64,000 nt of DNA from Apodospora peruviana (taxonomy: Eukaryota > Ascomycota > Sordariomycetes > Sordariales > Lasiosphaeriaceae). The stretch lies in assembly GCA_033439685.1 (NCBI GenBank), contig JAUEDM010000001.1:8184001-8248000 (forward strand), written 5' to 3'. This document shows, piece by piece, positions 1 through 11,447 of this stretch. The notes under the pieces were generated by a model that worked only from the letters and a program-made list of their open reading frames with translations, searched no databases and had not been told where the DNA came from. A program made the position numbers and the translations under genes. Numbering within the stretch: the first letter of the stretch is position 1; each line of letters opens with the position of its first letter.

Positions 1-3000
1 GTCACCAGGCTGTGTCCGCTGGCAGCTGGTTTGAAGACGCCGAATACAAACAACGTGCAAACCCAACCAGCTGTCCCGGATTCTTCTACTAACCGCAAAG
101 ATACGGCGGCCACGGAAGAGGTCCTGTCGGAATCTGACACAGCCTCGGATGTGAGTGCACTGCACCGCTTGATGAGCCGGTCTGGCAGCTTCAGCAGCCG
201 TGACAGCGAAAGAAGTCTAAGCCCTGCCCCGTCGTTCTACTCGGCAACCGACAGCGAGATCAAGTCAGAAGGTGATAGCGAGGCCATGGACGACCCCCCC
301 GTCACCTTCTCCGACACTGTCCAGTGCAACCCGACACCCAAGTTCATCGAGAAGCGATACAACAAGAAAGAATCCAAGTGGGCCACCCGAGATGTCACTG
401 AAGAGACCATCATCCGCCGTGTCAAGAACAAGCGCGATCAAGCCCATGTCTTTCTGTGGCTGCGCCTTGTAGACCCTGCAGGCCACGAAAGGGGCGCCGA
501 GGTGACCATCAACTGCCCGAAACTGAAAGCCTTGCTCGCCGAGCTACTCAAGGGGTACCCCGGACACTTCAATACCGAAGATCTAAAATTTACCAATCCC
601 TTCTACCCGCTGGTGCACAACTGGAAGACTCTCGAGACGAGAAGGGACAAGCTTGCCGCCGAGGAGAACGATGATCCGTGCTCGGGGCATCTAGGGAAAC
701 TCATGGACACCATCCAGAAGTGCAAGTTTCTTCGATCGTACTTTTCGGTCCTCCCACAGCACAAGGCGGAGAATGTGGTGGCTTTTGAGAACCTGGACAA
801 GCTCTTTGCGCCGGGTGATCTCGTGCTGGCCCAGCCGTTCTACAAGTCGCAGGCTTTCATTGTTAGTAACAACAGCCGCTTCAGAGGGCGTGGAAAGTAC
901 AGATCGTACCATATGATGTGCTGGACGTACGGTAAGAAAGATTCTCTCTCAGGGCCACAAAAGAGTTAATTAGTTTGATACTAACGACGACGACGACGGC
1001 CAAGGTTTCAACGGCAAGACCTTTTCCAGACGTCCGTTTGATGTCGTGTTCAGATGGTTTGCACAGCCCAGAAAGATCACCTCCCTTCGGTGCTACCCAT
1101 TGAAGTTTTACGACCACAAAGTTGAAGGGGAGGATGACATGGAGAAGCTGCTGGTGGACCGCGGCCAGAAGTTTTATGAATACTGCACGCGCGACGAGTC
1201 GTCCAGGGTGTTCGAGTACGATGGCGACATGGTGCTTCGGTCTGATTATCTTAGCCATATGGTGACCAAGTACGGCGAGATGGTCACATCGGCAGTGCTC
1301 CAAATTGGTGCCGCTGAGAATCGGCGAGAACGGAGGGTCATGGAGGATGACGAGGTGAGTGATATCGCTAATTTCATGCGAGTTAGGTATAGGTAGAGTT
1401 TGGCTAATACTGCTAATTGCTAGATTGACTTCTCGCAGAGGGCTCTTGACAGGGCAAGACTGATACCGGTATGTGCCATGTCCTTTAAGAAAAGGGCCCA
1501 AATCAAATGCGGTACTCGACTGACACTGTACATAGTACTCTGGGCGTGTCGTTGTCGATGCCTTATCATACAGGCAATTTGCGCCTGTCAGCCCAGGCGC
1601 CGACGAAGACCCAATCGTCCAGGTCGAGGAACATGAGGCACGTTCAACTCCAAATCCATCTGTCATAGATAGCCCCTTCAGAAAACAATTTCTTGAGGAG
1701 CTACTAACGGTTTACAGTGCCAATGCCGCAGCTGCCAGGAGAACGTCGAACTACGCAAGCGGCTGAAATCCGATTTCGACAAGTTTGGACAGAACAAGGA
1801 CAGCATGTGGCCCTCCAGCTTTCTCGACTCAGACCAAGCCAAGATCTGTCCGCCCTTTGTAGAAGGGTATTGCCTCGCCAAGAAGCTTTGGGTGTTGTTG
1901 GATGTGTCCAAGATCACGCCGATTGCTGATATGAAGAACCAAAAGACGCTTGAAAAGGTTATCCTCCCATCCGCGAGTGGCTGGAAAGACGTCAAGCCCA
2001 TGCTGTCTCAGCTCATTGCACGGCATGGCATCAGCGATGATGCTCAGGGCGAGCTCGAGAGGAATCGAATCGAGCCCCTGAATGATATTGTGAAGGGCAA
2101 GGGTCGGGGGTTGGTCATCTTACTCCATGGTATGTTAGACTCCGTTCATTTTCAAACAAAGCAAAAGAAAAGGATTAACAGTCAGAAAGGTCCACCGGGA
2201 GTCGGCAAGACAGTATTGGCAGGTAAGTAAGTCAACCCCCCGCTATGAAGACGGAATTCACTATCCCATCTCAGTTTCAACTAACCCAGCCCATTTCAGA
2301 GGCGATTGCCGAGTCGAGCGGTCGTCCACTGCTCAAGATAAGCGTCGCCGATATCGGCCTCGAGGTAATGGCCGTCGAGAAGAGACTAGACGAATTCTTC
2401 CAGCTCGCCGCACGCTGGAAGGCGATTCTCCTCTTGGACGAGGCAGATGTCCTGCTCACGCAGCGTGACATGGTGGTTGGCCGGTCCATTGCTGGGAACT
2501 CGATTGTGTCAGGTTAGTTCCATGAGGACTATGCTATTTGGAACGACGACTAATACTCGGGTACACAGTGTTTCTGAAGGTGCTTGAGTACTACGAAGGC
2601 ATTCTCATTCTGACCACAAATCGTAAGCTCCCCCTCCACCTTTCTCTCCTGATCAACCGAAACCCCAGCACTAACAGAACTATCTCCTCCAAGGTCTCCG
2701 AACATTTGATATAGCCTTCCAGTCCCGTATCCACCTGGCACTCATGTTCCCCGACATGGACGAACAAAGCCAAAAGGCAGTGTTCCAGATGTTCCTGAGG
2801 GACATCAAGGACACCGAGATGGATCGGAATGGAATCGAAGCCTGGATTGATTCGCAGTTTGAAGACATTGAGTCCCGGCCTCAGTTTAACGGGCGGCAGA
2901 TCCGAAACATCCTTGCGGGTGCCATCAACATGGCCCGCGCCAAGAACCAGAAACTCGAGGTCCGCGACATCAACCTGCTCTGCTCGCGGACCAAGATTTT

Positions 3001-3073
3001 TCAAAAGGAATTGCACGACGACATGACGCTACAGATCCGGGCTGACACGCAACCCAGACGTAATCTTTGTTAA
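1..3073 (+). CDS. AAA-type ATPase with DUF7025-like N-terminal region (5' end outside window)
   Basis: Spliced model: <1-931, 1005-1354, 1424-1468, 1536-1622, 1718-2129, 2190-2222, 2300-2512, 2569-2622, 2694-3073, giving 834 visible residues. The frame is open to base 1 and the first ATG (172) lies inside a low-complexity Ser/Asp stretch, so the start is probably upstream. Seen: a disordered N-terminus, a domain of the kind annotated DUF7025, then an AAA core with Walker A GPPGVGKT (about residue 609), Walker B ILLLDEAD (about 661), sensor-1 ILTTN and an arginine-finger-like QSRIH. This architecture is common in filamentous fungi as large paralogous families; the substrate is unknown. It is presumably an ATP-driven remodelling protein of the BCS1/mitochondrial-like AAA clade (inference). 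Branch points CTAAC precede several acceptors. Least certain is the donor at 1623 (CAG|GTCGAG), chosen because it restores phase and gives a 95-nt intron ending in a textbook CTACTAAC branch site. Confidence 0.88.
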
Positions 3074-3292
3074 GTGCTACTCATTAGGTACCTAGGGAGA
3101 ATGCCAAATTTGCGACGGAGGACAGCTGTACGCACACCAGGACTGAAATAGTGATGTCTAATACAACCAAAGTCTGTATTCAGCCTTCGGCTTCAGCAAT
3201 GGTTGAAATATATAATACAATGCTTAAACAACATTAAGATGTGGGGCAATTCCCAGCAGATAGCTTTAAGTTAGAGCCAAATGCAATGAGAT
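3074..3292. other. 3' flank of the AAA gene up to the hAT element
   Basis: No gene seen. It holds the 3' UTR of the AAA ATPase gene and ends with AATGAGAT (3285-3292), the left copy of the hAT target-site duplication. Confidence 0.6.
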
Positions 3293-3990
3293 CAGGGTTG
3301 GAAATCGATCGACTGATCGATTTGATCGATTCGATCAGACGATTCGATTTCGATTCGATCAGACGATTCGATTTCGATTCGATCGTATCGATCCCAGCTG
3401 TCGGTCGATCGATATCGATCGATTGGAAGCACCGCCCTGATCTATATCGTATCGACTCAACATTCAATCGATCGATTTGATCGCCGATCGCCACATACAT
3501 CGGTGGTGTCAGGGGTTGATAGGGTAGTACGTGTCGGTGCTTTCGCTGGACACGTCTGCCAAAACATCTTTGTAAGGTGTTAGAGGGAGACTAATCCCTC
3601 ATGATCCTTGCATCACAGCTATTGCTCTGTGGGGTGAAACCCACTAGATAAAATGTTCCAGCTCTCATCATCTTCTAGATCCTTCCACCAGATCATGTAT
3701 ATAGATGCCTGTGGTAGACACTGTCAGAAGAGATGCACATTGGATTCGTTGATTTTATGAGGATTTATTCCATCTGACAGATACCACAAACATAGAATTA
3801 GGAATGATCAACAAGAAACTTCTTCACACTAGTTTGGTGCAATCCGCCCCAACATAAGCCATCAGGTAGCCGTAAGCAGCCACACGCGACAGCGACGCGC
3901 TACAACGGGATATGACGCGAAGAAAAGGAACCGAGCAGCCAATTCGAATTCGACTTGGCCTCTGCACTGTTTGTAGCCTTTCCAACCACT

Positions 3991-4335
3991 ATGGACTCGT
4001 TTGATGAAGAGATAGAGGATGACTCCTCAGCGGCGTTGCATTCCGAGCCACCAACCAGTTCAGCCTCAACAAGATATGCACCCAGCAGGTTTCCACATTA
4101 CAGTGTTTGGACGACTGATAAATTTGACCAGTTCCCCGGCTTCACGATATGTCACGACCTTTCTGGAGAGTGGACATGGTGGTGGCAATTCGGATTCAGA
4201 ATGAAGGACAACAGGTCACAGCCCAACAAGATTGTATGGATCTGTGAGAAATGTCTCCTCCGTAACAAGCCGAAGACTACACATTACGTCTTCATCGCTT
4301 CAACCGACTGGACCACCTCGAGCTGGCCGTTCAAG
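3991..4335 (+). pseudogene. hAT transposase N-terminal (BED zinc-finger) fragment
   Basis: Reads from ATG 3991 (open frame from 3955). Seen: an acidic, Ser-rich start, a segment with DKFDQFPGF, then a C-x2-C pair (WICEKCLLR) followed by HYVFIAST, resembling the N-terminal BED-like zinc-binding region of fungal hAT transposases. The frame stops at 4339-4341, right after sequence that in another frame continues into the transposase C-terminal region (HRFNRLDHLELAVQG at about 4293-4335). The central RNase H-like catalytic domain is therefore absent, and two distant parts of the gene are joined out of frame. It cannot encode an active transposase. A truncated DNA-binding protein remains conceivable but unsupported. 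Confidence 0.75.
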
Positions 4336-5130
4336 GAGTGATAATCGAAGAGAATGACGACCGGATCATGGAAGAGGTTCGCCTGTTCGATGATATGGAT
4401 ACGAAGACCCAGAGGCTCCTGAAGGTTTACATCAAGCTTGGATGGAAGAAGCTGAACAATTACTATGGCAAGCTGACCTCAACTGCTTGCGTAGCGGCCG
4501 TTGTATTCCACCACTGCAAGAAATGGCAAGCTCTAGAGCGGCTCTGGAACCAACTCCCATCTCGCCAGACCTCAGAATGGAAGAGGACGTATGAGAGAAG
4601 TTTAACGAGAGTCTGGGAAGAGAAGTACGCGAGCATGGCTCATGAGGTAGCCTGTGATAGCGTTTCAGCAGCTGTGACTAACAGTGCTCTAGACTATATT
4701 GAGCGCCGACTGGTATTCAGTCGGTCACTGACTTGCCCAGACTCTCAAAGGCGACAAAATAAACGACCAAAGAAATCAGCTGCGTTACCCGCACAAGACG
4801 AACTTGATCAGTATTTATCAGAGCCTGCCACCGGTAGATAACGTTGCATACAAGGCTGACCCAATTGCTTGGTGGAGGGACGTCGGCGCTTTGGGCTTTC
4901 CTAGGTTGTCTTATATGGCTGTTAACTTCCTTACTATCGAATCGTCTTCGGCAGAAACGGAAAGAGATTTCAGCAGTTGCGGGAGGATGGTAACGCCACT
5001 CAGATCCCGCCTACGACGCCATATTGTGGCCATGGCTCAATGCCTTCGTTCCTGGAGTAGAGCTGGCATTTATAAGCCAGCTCTTCCTCTTGGTCTCCTT
5101 GAAGGGGACAATTGGAGGCAAGTCCTTTGA
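4296..5130 (+). pseudogene. hAT transposase C-terminal fragment with dimerisation domain
   Basis: Frame one (4338-4841) contains RRLF-like helices and KLGWKKLNNYYGKLTST, the region preceding the hAT C-terminal domain. A second frame (about 4840-5130) carries the conserved hAT dimerisation motif: WWRDVGALGFPRLSYMA, then FLTIESSSAETERDFS and SRLRRHIVAMAQCLRSW. The frame change near 4830 could be a decayed intron or a frameshift. Together with the BED fragment upstream this shows an originally complete transposase gene that lost its middle. The spacing to the right TIR (about 300 bp) is normal for an intact hAT 3' end. Confidence 0.8.
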
Positions 5131-5444
5131 CTGGTAGGCAGGATCACCGTGGATGAGAACAATGGGGGCTAGTGTAAGAAGAGTAAAAGATATGGATTGG
5201 ATTTTTCTCCAAAGGGAAAGTGACTACTACAGTGAGTCTGTATATATTTTATGATCATATGATCTCCCGCGTGACAATTATCGTTTGATCGAATCGATCG
5301 TCGATCGATTCAACTTCAAATAGTTGATCGATTGACATCGATCGATTAACATCGATCGATTAATAGTGACGATCGATATAATTCGATTGATCATGGCTCA
5401 GAAATCGATTGATACGATCGATTTCCAACTCTGAAAGAGATTAT

Positions 5445-5877
5445 TGTAACAACCTGTGTATGGGGGTAGCCTTGACGATACAAGGCTCACAAGAGTCTGT
5501 TGCTCCACAGAGCCACAAGCGGGTTAGGTCTTAGGTAGGGAGTAATCACAAAGAGTATCGGTTCCACTGAACACATAAGATGCGCAGTTGACACAACAAC
5601 TATTGCCAAAGTACTTGTATTGATTACTGCCGTAATATATCCATCCTTGAGAGTGCCAGACTCTCGCAACTATATAGAAATACTACAACCAATAGAAGTG
5701 CCAGCCTGTTGCTCTGTTGCCTCTGCAACAGAGCACAACTTTTCTGTCCCCTCTGTCATAACGCCACAGAGCAACACAGAGCACAACTGCTCTGTGCCAA
5801 GACCCTATGTTCCGCAGAGCACCCTCTGCTAGGCCCAGGGACTCCCTCGCCTAGTCCTCCAATCGGGGTTCGTAACA
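5445..5877. mobile_element. Solo LTR of an LTR retrotransposon
   Basis: A 433-bp unit starts TGTAACAACC and ends GGTTCGTAACA. The ends are inverted relative to each other (reverse complement of the 3' end is TGTTACGAACC) and have the canonical TG...CA boundaries. It is flanked by perfect 5-bp direct repeats ATTAT at 5440-5444 and 5878-5882, as left by LTR-retrotransposon integrase. There is no internal domain, so it is a solo LTR from LTR-LTR recombination. Inside are short repeats of CAGAGCACAACT/CTCTG (5705-5825). Superfamily (Copia or Gypsy) cannot be decided from the LTR alone. Confidence 0.82.
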
Positions 5878-5882
5878 ATTAT

Positions 5883-7190
5883 CTTGCCGGATGAACTTAC
5901 CGAAACGTGGTAACACAGCAGGGTCATGTTTACAACTAACCCTTCTAACACGCTAGGTACTTTGGGTAATTTCTCCCGCGGTCCTTGACCTTCCTGTGTG
6001 CTTCACTGGCATTTGAGTTTTCTGTTATTCCTGTATGAGAGATTCAGGACCCTAAACTTTTCATCCAATGTAAGTTTCCATCCGACTTGGAAAAAAAATT
6101 AATTTCATCTCCCTATTTGCATTTCAACTTACTACCAGCCGGAGTTAGGTGCTACTCGGGGCTGTTATAGCTTAACTGTTATAGCTTGACTAGGCATAGC
6201 TTGCAGCTGGGGTTCCTGGCCTGGTCCAGCTTGAGACGCAAAGACATGCCGACTAATGACGATGTACGTACAGACCACTAGACGACTGGCTGCATCGTCC
6301 TCTGATTGGCCGTTGTGGGTCCAACAGGCCTGGCGAGCGAAGGAGGGGTTTAGTCACGTGATCTACAAGTGGCTCGTGCACCCACACCACTTCTTTCGCT
6401 CGAGCGCACTGCAATTTGCTCTTTCTTCTTTCTTCTTTGTCTTACTATTTTCGTAGCATACTATAGATTATAGGAGCTTGACCCTACTTCTTATGTGGCA
6501 CGTGACACCGACGTGCTTGTTGAGACTGAGGGACAGCTAGCGACGATTGACAGTATATGGGCGTAATAAAACGCATCTTGGGCTCTTTCCTGCGTGGGCC
6601 CGCCTGGATGCCATGCATGAAAATGGACTGAACATCATCTACCGAGTCCGAATATAGGACCAGCTTTCTTCTTGCCGGCCATTGGAGGTCGCCCTGGTGG
6701 GCTGCATCACCGTGGCCATGGCCTGGCATGCTCCCCTTCAGTTGCGTCATCCCCCATCTTGTGGATGTGTTCTGTAAGGATCTGATGCTGTCTTTCGAAA
6801 GTCTCTTTCCGACCTTGTAGCTCCATTCTGTGCTTTGAGAGGCTCGCTTTGTCGTTCTGAAGCCTTGCCAGCAGGCCTGGCCATCACTAGTGAATGGCTC
6901 ACGGTATCCGCCAGCGACACCTCCACGATCTCCTCGCTAGTGAGATTGTGGGTGGCTGCCAGCCAGATCCATAAACCATGATCGGACATATTGTAACTCG
7001 CGAGATGGTGGACTGGAGACTGGAGCCGCCTTGAGCCAGAAGGAATAGGGAAAGAGCGAAGCTCTATAGCATATTCTGCTCGCGCGCTCTCTTTCAGAAT
7101 CCTTCGCGAAGAAGACAATGCATTGGATTCGCGAGTCCGTTGTACTTCGAGTGTGCAGGGTCGAAAGCATTCCGAGCAACCGCTCATAAT
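5883..7190. other. Gene-poor stretch, no supported gene
   Basis: Open frames are short and unlike known proteins. The longest, a minus-strand frame of 146 codons at 6747-7187, has no recognisable domain and may be a remnant. A repeated TTATAGCTT phrase occurs near 6165-6200. Confidence 0.4.
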
Positions 7191-7201
7191 AAACTGGCGA
7201 G

Positions 7202-7204
7202 GAA

Positions 7205-7249
<45 letters not shown>

Positions 7250-7250
7250 G
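7202..7250. repeat. (GAC)n microsatellite
   Basis: About 16 consecutive GAC/ACG triplets. In one plus-strand frame this reads as poly-Asp, leading into an acidic peptide containing SPVIIDLADADNEV, so the tract probably expanded inside former coding sequence. Confidence 0.9.
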
Positions 7251-7780
7251 CCAGTGCCACGAGCCCGGTGATTATCGACTTGGCCGATGCCGATAACGAA
7301 GTTCGAACGGAAAAGCCTCAGACCCCGGCCCAGGCCAAGCCTGCCTCTGTTCCTCTTGTCGTCCCTCCCGCATCCGGCAGGAGGGCCAAGCGGCAACTGC
7401 CAATGCCAAGGATGCTATGAAGCTCCTAGACGTCGTCGGTGGTGTTCTCCAGCTGAAATTCTTTTTAGATGGGTCTGATGATAATTCCGACATCATTACT
7501 GAGTTGGTTGAGGATGGAGCACAGCTAATAAATCGACTTCTTATCAAAGGGCTCAGTCAGGCTCTGGACGTGACCCGGCGGAGGTTACATCGAGACCTGT
7601 GCAGCGATTGCAAACTGAGCGACGGGACGAATAGAGGCAGGCTTGGCCTAGGCCTCAGGCTCTTCACTTCCAACCTTCTCATCGACGGGTCAAGTCGATA
7701 ACGACACGTTTCTTCTTATGGTCACCAACGAGGACCAAGCCGCTCCGGGGCACCGGCCTCCTCGTTGTCGGAGATCTGGG
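7250..7780. repeat. Imperfect inverted duplication with decayed coding remnants
   Basis: The reverse complement of about 7255-7370 resembles about 7612-7780. Both contain AGAGGCAGGCTTGGCCT, then CAAGTCGATAA with similar spacing, then GGCAC(T/C)GGCCTC near the GAC tract. The left arm reads on the plus strand as an acidic peptide with VIIDLADAD. The right arm reads on the minus strand as VVIDL followed by stops. This looks like two head-to-head copies of part of one gene, both broken. No family recognised. Confidence 0.5.
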
Positions 7781-8245
7781 TTTCGGGCTCAGTCGCCTGG
7801 AGCTTGTAGCGAGTGCGACGTCGTCCAGGGCTGGTATGGTCGAACCTATCGGCGGCAGCAAGATCGATATTTGCACCCAAGAGCAGATTCACAATTGAAC
7901 TGACCCCTGGAAGGAATGTCCTGCGAACCGATCGGTTTGGCTAGTCATACACACTGAATCTTCCCGAAAGTGCCTAGGCGGGCATGGGGAACTTCTCTGG
8001 CTCCAAGACCGCCGGTACCTAGCCCAGCACCACAAAGATGAGGTTGTTGTAAATCCCTTGCGGGTGCTGGACTCCTTTAGCGCATCGTACGTGTCGTCGT
8101 GTGCAACCTGCTGGCGACGAATATAGCCTCTGCCGGTGCGTTTGTGCACCCAAAACATTCAAAAGGAAGAGCATCTCGTCTCCATCAAGCGTATATCTAA
8201 CTACTTAGAGTCTGCTAACTATCCCGTGCTAGGTACCTTGCCCAC

Positions 8246-9397
8246 TCAACGACTCATATCCAAAACATACCTCCCAACAATCTTATTCTGCCCCATCAGC
8301 TCAAACACCTTGCCACACTCGCTCAATCCAACAATCTTGATGGGCGCCTTCACCAGTCCGCGACTGAAAAAGTCAATCGCCTCCTGCGTATCCTCGCGAT
8401 TGCCCACATAAGACCCCTTCACACAAACCATCCTAACAACCGTATCAAACACCGGCATGCTGACCCGCGCGTGCGCCGGCAAGCCAATACAGACCACCAC
8501 CCCCTTAGACCTCACATAGCTAGTAGCCTGCTGGAACGGCTGCTCCTGAGGCGCAAGAAGCAAAACCGCGTGCGGTCCATCCCCCCCGGCCGCCGCGACC
8601 TTGACATCCCGCACCAAATCCTTGGTCTGCATGAAATCAACATACACATCCGCCCCCAACGTCTTGCAGCTCTCGCCCTTCTCTTTTCCTCCATCAATCC
8701 CAATGACATGCAGTCCCATCGCCTTGGCGTACTGAATCGCCAGACTACCAAGACCTCCTCCCGCACCCACAATCGCGACCGACTGTCCCGGTCGCGCCAT
8801 CGACTCCTTCAGTCCTTTATACACCGTCAACCCAGCACACAAGATGGGCGCGATCTGCGCGAGATCAGTCCCCTTGGGGATCCTGGCGACGTGCAGCGCG
8901 TTGGCCACCGCGTACTGCTGGAACGTGCCGTCAACAGTATACCCAGACAGCTCGGCGTGCGGACACAGCGGCTCGTCGGCCTGCATGCAAAAGGTGCAGT
9001 TCAGGCAGGACGAGTTGAGCCACTTGATGCCGACGTCGTCGCCCACGTCGACGGACGTGACGAGTTGGCCTTTGGCCACGACCGTGCCGGCGCCCTCGTG
9101 GCCGCCTACCACGGGGGTCTTGCGCGGCAAAGGCCAATCGTTCATGAGCGCGTGCAGGTCTGTGTGGCAGACGCCCGAGTATTTGATGTTGACGAGGACT
9201 TGGTCTGGCGCCGGACGGGGAACGGGGATCTTTTTGAAGGAGATGGCTTATGGACACAAGATATATATGTTAGTTTGGGGAGCTGGAGTTGAAGGCATGG
9301 TGTCTGGTTATGGGGGTATGGGGCGAGATGACTTACGCCCGCCATCCTTCTCAATCACCTGCGCCCACTGCTCATGAGGGATGGGGATGGCGCCCAT
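8246..9397 (-). CDS. Zinc-dependent alcohol dehydrogenase, yeast ADH1 type
   Basis: Two exons, 9397-9337 and 9246-8246 (353 aa). The 61-nt first exon encodes MGAIPIPHEQWAQVIEKDGG; donor GTAAGT and acceptor ATAAG are clear. It interconverts primary alcohols (ethanol) and aldehydes with NAD(H). Seen: catalytic zinc ligands C47 (GVCHTDLH) and H70/E71 (GGHEGAG), four structural-zinc cysteines in the CLNCTFCMQADEPLC segment, and a Rossmann glycine motif GAGGGLG. Length and motif order match the tetrameric fungal ADH1/ADH3 class. There is no mitochondrial presequence, so it is probably cytosolic. The first-exon/intron arrangement is shared by many fungal adh genes. No partner gene is adjacent; the exchanger gene downstream on the same strand seems unrelated. 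Confidence 0.93.
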
Positions 9398-9840
9398 GGT
9401 ATTAAATCCGGTTTGATGCTGCAATATTTGGAGGTTAAGGAGATTTCACAGATGAGAAGGCCAGAAACGGGAGGGAAACGATTTTGTACCTTCTTTTGGG
9501 CGGAAGCGCCGCGCAAAATTAGTCCGTGAACTTGATGTCGTCGAGACGTCATGATGTTGACCTCTGCTGCTAATACTTACACCTTGCAAGGTTCTTGGGC
9601 CCTTCACCCAGTCAGTGCCTTGATGTTTTCCGGCAACATACGGTTGCGATTGTCTGTGTGTGGTTGGAGGCTCAATGCCTCCCAGGGACTCCCCCAACAT
9701 ATCTGACCCAGTTTTGATAAGACGAATGCAGTGAAAAAAGCGGAAGAATGATGTTAAGTTCAATTGCAGTCTGGAGATAGAGATAAGTGTCCGTCTTAAA
9801 ACATTTGAGCCAAAAATACCTAGGTATGTTTGAGCCTCAG
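9398..9840. other. Intergenic: ADH promoter and exchanger 3' flank
   Basis: No gene seen. It contains the ADH upstream region and the 3' flank of the minus-strand exchanger gene, which ends at 9841. Confidence 0.5.
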
Positions 9841-11447
9841 TTACCCCCCAAGCTTGCCCTTCAAGATCTTCTGTAACTGCTGCAGCGTCTCAACGCTCAT
9901 TGTTACATTGCCCATGGCTGACCCTTCAAGCCCATTGCTAGTCGCCACGTCCGGGTTAGGATAATACCAGCACGCAATCGCCATGATCACATAGACAATC
10001 TAGGTATGCCACTTCGTTAAGAGGTTTCGGTTCGTGAGTACGGAGTGCAGCATGTACTTACCACAAGCAGAGCTCCTTCAAGCCAGTTCGATTCCCCATC
10101 CCGCAGGAAATTTCCGACCACCAGGATCGACAACACGAGCAAAGCAATCATGAATATCTCAAAGTTGAGGTCCATAGGCTTGCCCATCATCCAAGCAACA
10201 ATCACCACCAGCGGCCCATTGAACAGCGCGGTCTGAATCGACGGACCGAGGCAGTGGAATAGCGCGACGTTGATCACACCATCTAGACAACACCGACAAC
10301 GTCAGCAATTCAGCTCTTTACCACAAAAGGTCAAATGTCAACGGAAGGACTCACCCCAAGCCTCATCAACAGCAGTCAAGTGCTCCGCAGCCTTCTCCAC
10401 AAGCGGCAGCATGATGAGACCAAGGAATTGATCGGGCACGCCGCTCTCAACAACATGCTCAATGCCCTCAACAAGAATCACCAGCAAGAGCGTGACAAAC
10501 ACAAGCGAGACTACCAGCGCAATCACAGCCTCTGTCATCGTGAACTTTGGTTTCTGCAGGTCGTGACCCCTGTCCGCGTCGCGATGCTCATCCATCTCGA
10601 TGACCGCGTCAAACAGACTGTGCTGGCTACTCGCGCAAAACCAGAGATACAAGAAAAAGGCAACAATTAGCGCGATCGAGGTCGCGCGGCTGATGTGCAG
10701 GATGTCAGCTTCCAGTTTCGCGTCAGTGAATCTAGGTTTATGCTCGTAGAAAAGCTCTGGAACGGTTTCCGATTTGAGCGCCGAGTAGAATGCGCTGGGA
10801 ATCAGCAGGCCAAAAGCAGCCACCAGCAGCAGACCGCTGCCGACCTCGGACACGATAGAATGGAACTTCTGCGTGGCCTGCCGTAAACCGCCCACAAAAA
10901 AACACAGTCCGAGACAGAGAAGCAGGTTTGTCAGGATGGACCCGAGAATGGCGGCCTGGATGATGGGGATCAGGTTGCCTTCGTCGCCGTTATTACCACC
11001 ACCCGGTTCAGTATCGGCAGGCCGCTCTTGATGTTTGGCGATGAGCAGGGTGAAAAGGATGATCTCGACGATGCCGCCGAATGCGGTTTCGATCAGGATA
11101 CCCGCGACCTTGGGCATCTTGCGCGCGAATTCCTGGCCTGCGAAGCCCAAGAGGTTGGCGGAGGGGATCATGCCGATGTAAGCCGCCCCGAACGTCCAGA
11201 GCCGAAGGTCGGTGAAGAAGTGCAGAACGATGGCTGCCGGCACAAATGGCCAGAGCACGTTGACGAGCATCGATACTTGGCTGGAGCTGCGCCAGAGGAT
11301 GGACGCAAAGTGTTTGGCGTCGAAGCCGGTTCGTCCGCTCTCGCCTTCGTGCATGATGTTGATGCCGGTGCCGCCATGGTGGATGCTAGGCAGTAGAGGT
11401 GTCGAGTCGTCTGCGTTGTGGCCATTGGAAGTGTGAGAGTGCGACAT
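9841..11447 (-). CDS. CAX-family vacuolar cation/proton exchanger, divergent
   Basis: Exons 11447-10355, 10282-10062 and 9999-9841 (490 aa). An in-frame ATG at 11549 would add 34 residues; the MSHSHT start is preferred because it resembles family N-termini. About 11 hydrophobic segments are arranged as two related halves separated by an acidic loop, the architecture of Ca2+/H+ antiporters (Vcx1/CAX), which load Ca2+ into vacuoles. Family-like stretches are GQEFARKMPKVAGILIETAFG, LGSILTNLLLCLG and NFLRDGESNWLEGALL. Odd: the two CAX signature motifs, normally GNxxELI and GNAAEH, read GGIVEII and EKAAEH, so the conserved Asn is missing in both repeats. Ion specificity may differ from Vcx1 (inference). 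Confidence 0.88.

Larger units (their letters stand above)
3293..5433. mobile_element. Non-autonomous, internally deleted hAT-family DNA transposon
   Basis: The ends are imperfect terminal inverted repeats. The left end begins CAGGGTTGGAAATCGATCG and the right end, read in reverse complement, begins CAGAGTTGGAAATCGATCG. Flanking octamers are AATGAGAT (3285-3292) and AAAGAGAT (5434-5441), seven of eight matching, as expected for hAT 8-bp target duplications. Both subterminal regions (3297-3480, 5285-5430) are crowded with CGATCGAT/GATTCGAT words, typical of hAT transposase binding zones. At 2141 bp it is shorter than a full hAT (usually about 3 kb), and its coding part is missing the middle. 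Confidence 0.88.

Noticed and set aside
3711..3795. Short inverted repeat TGTGGTA...TACCACA inside the hAT element, possible nested insertion
   Set aside because: No matching target duplication; arms of only about 20 bp with mismatches.
3497..3860. Possible second LTR (TGTCAGGGG ... CCCCAACA) inside the hAT element
   Set aside because: Ends are only weakly inverted and flanking 5-mers do not match.
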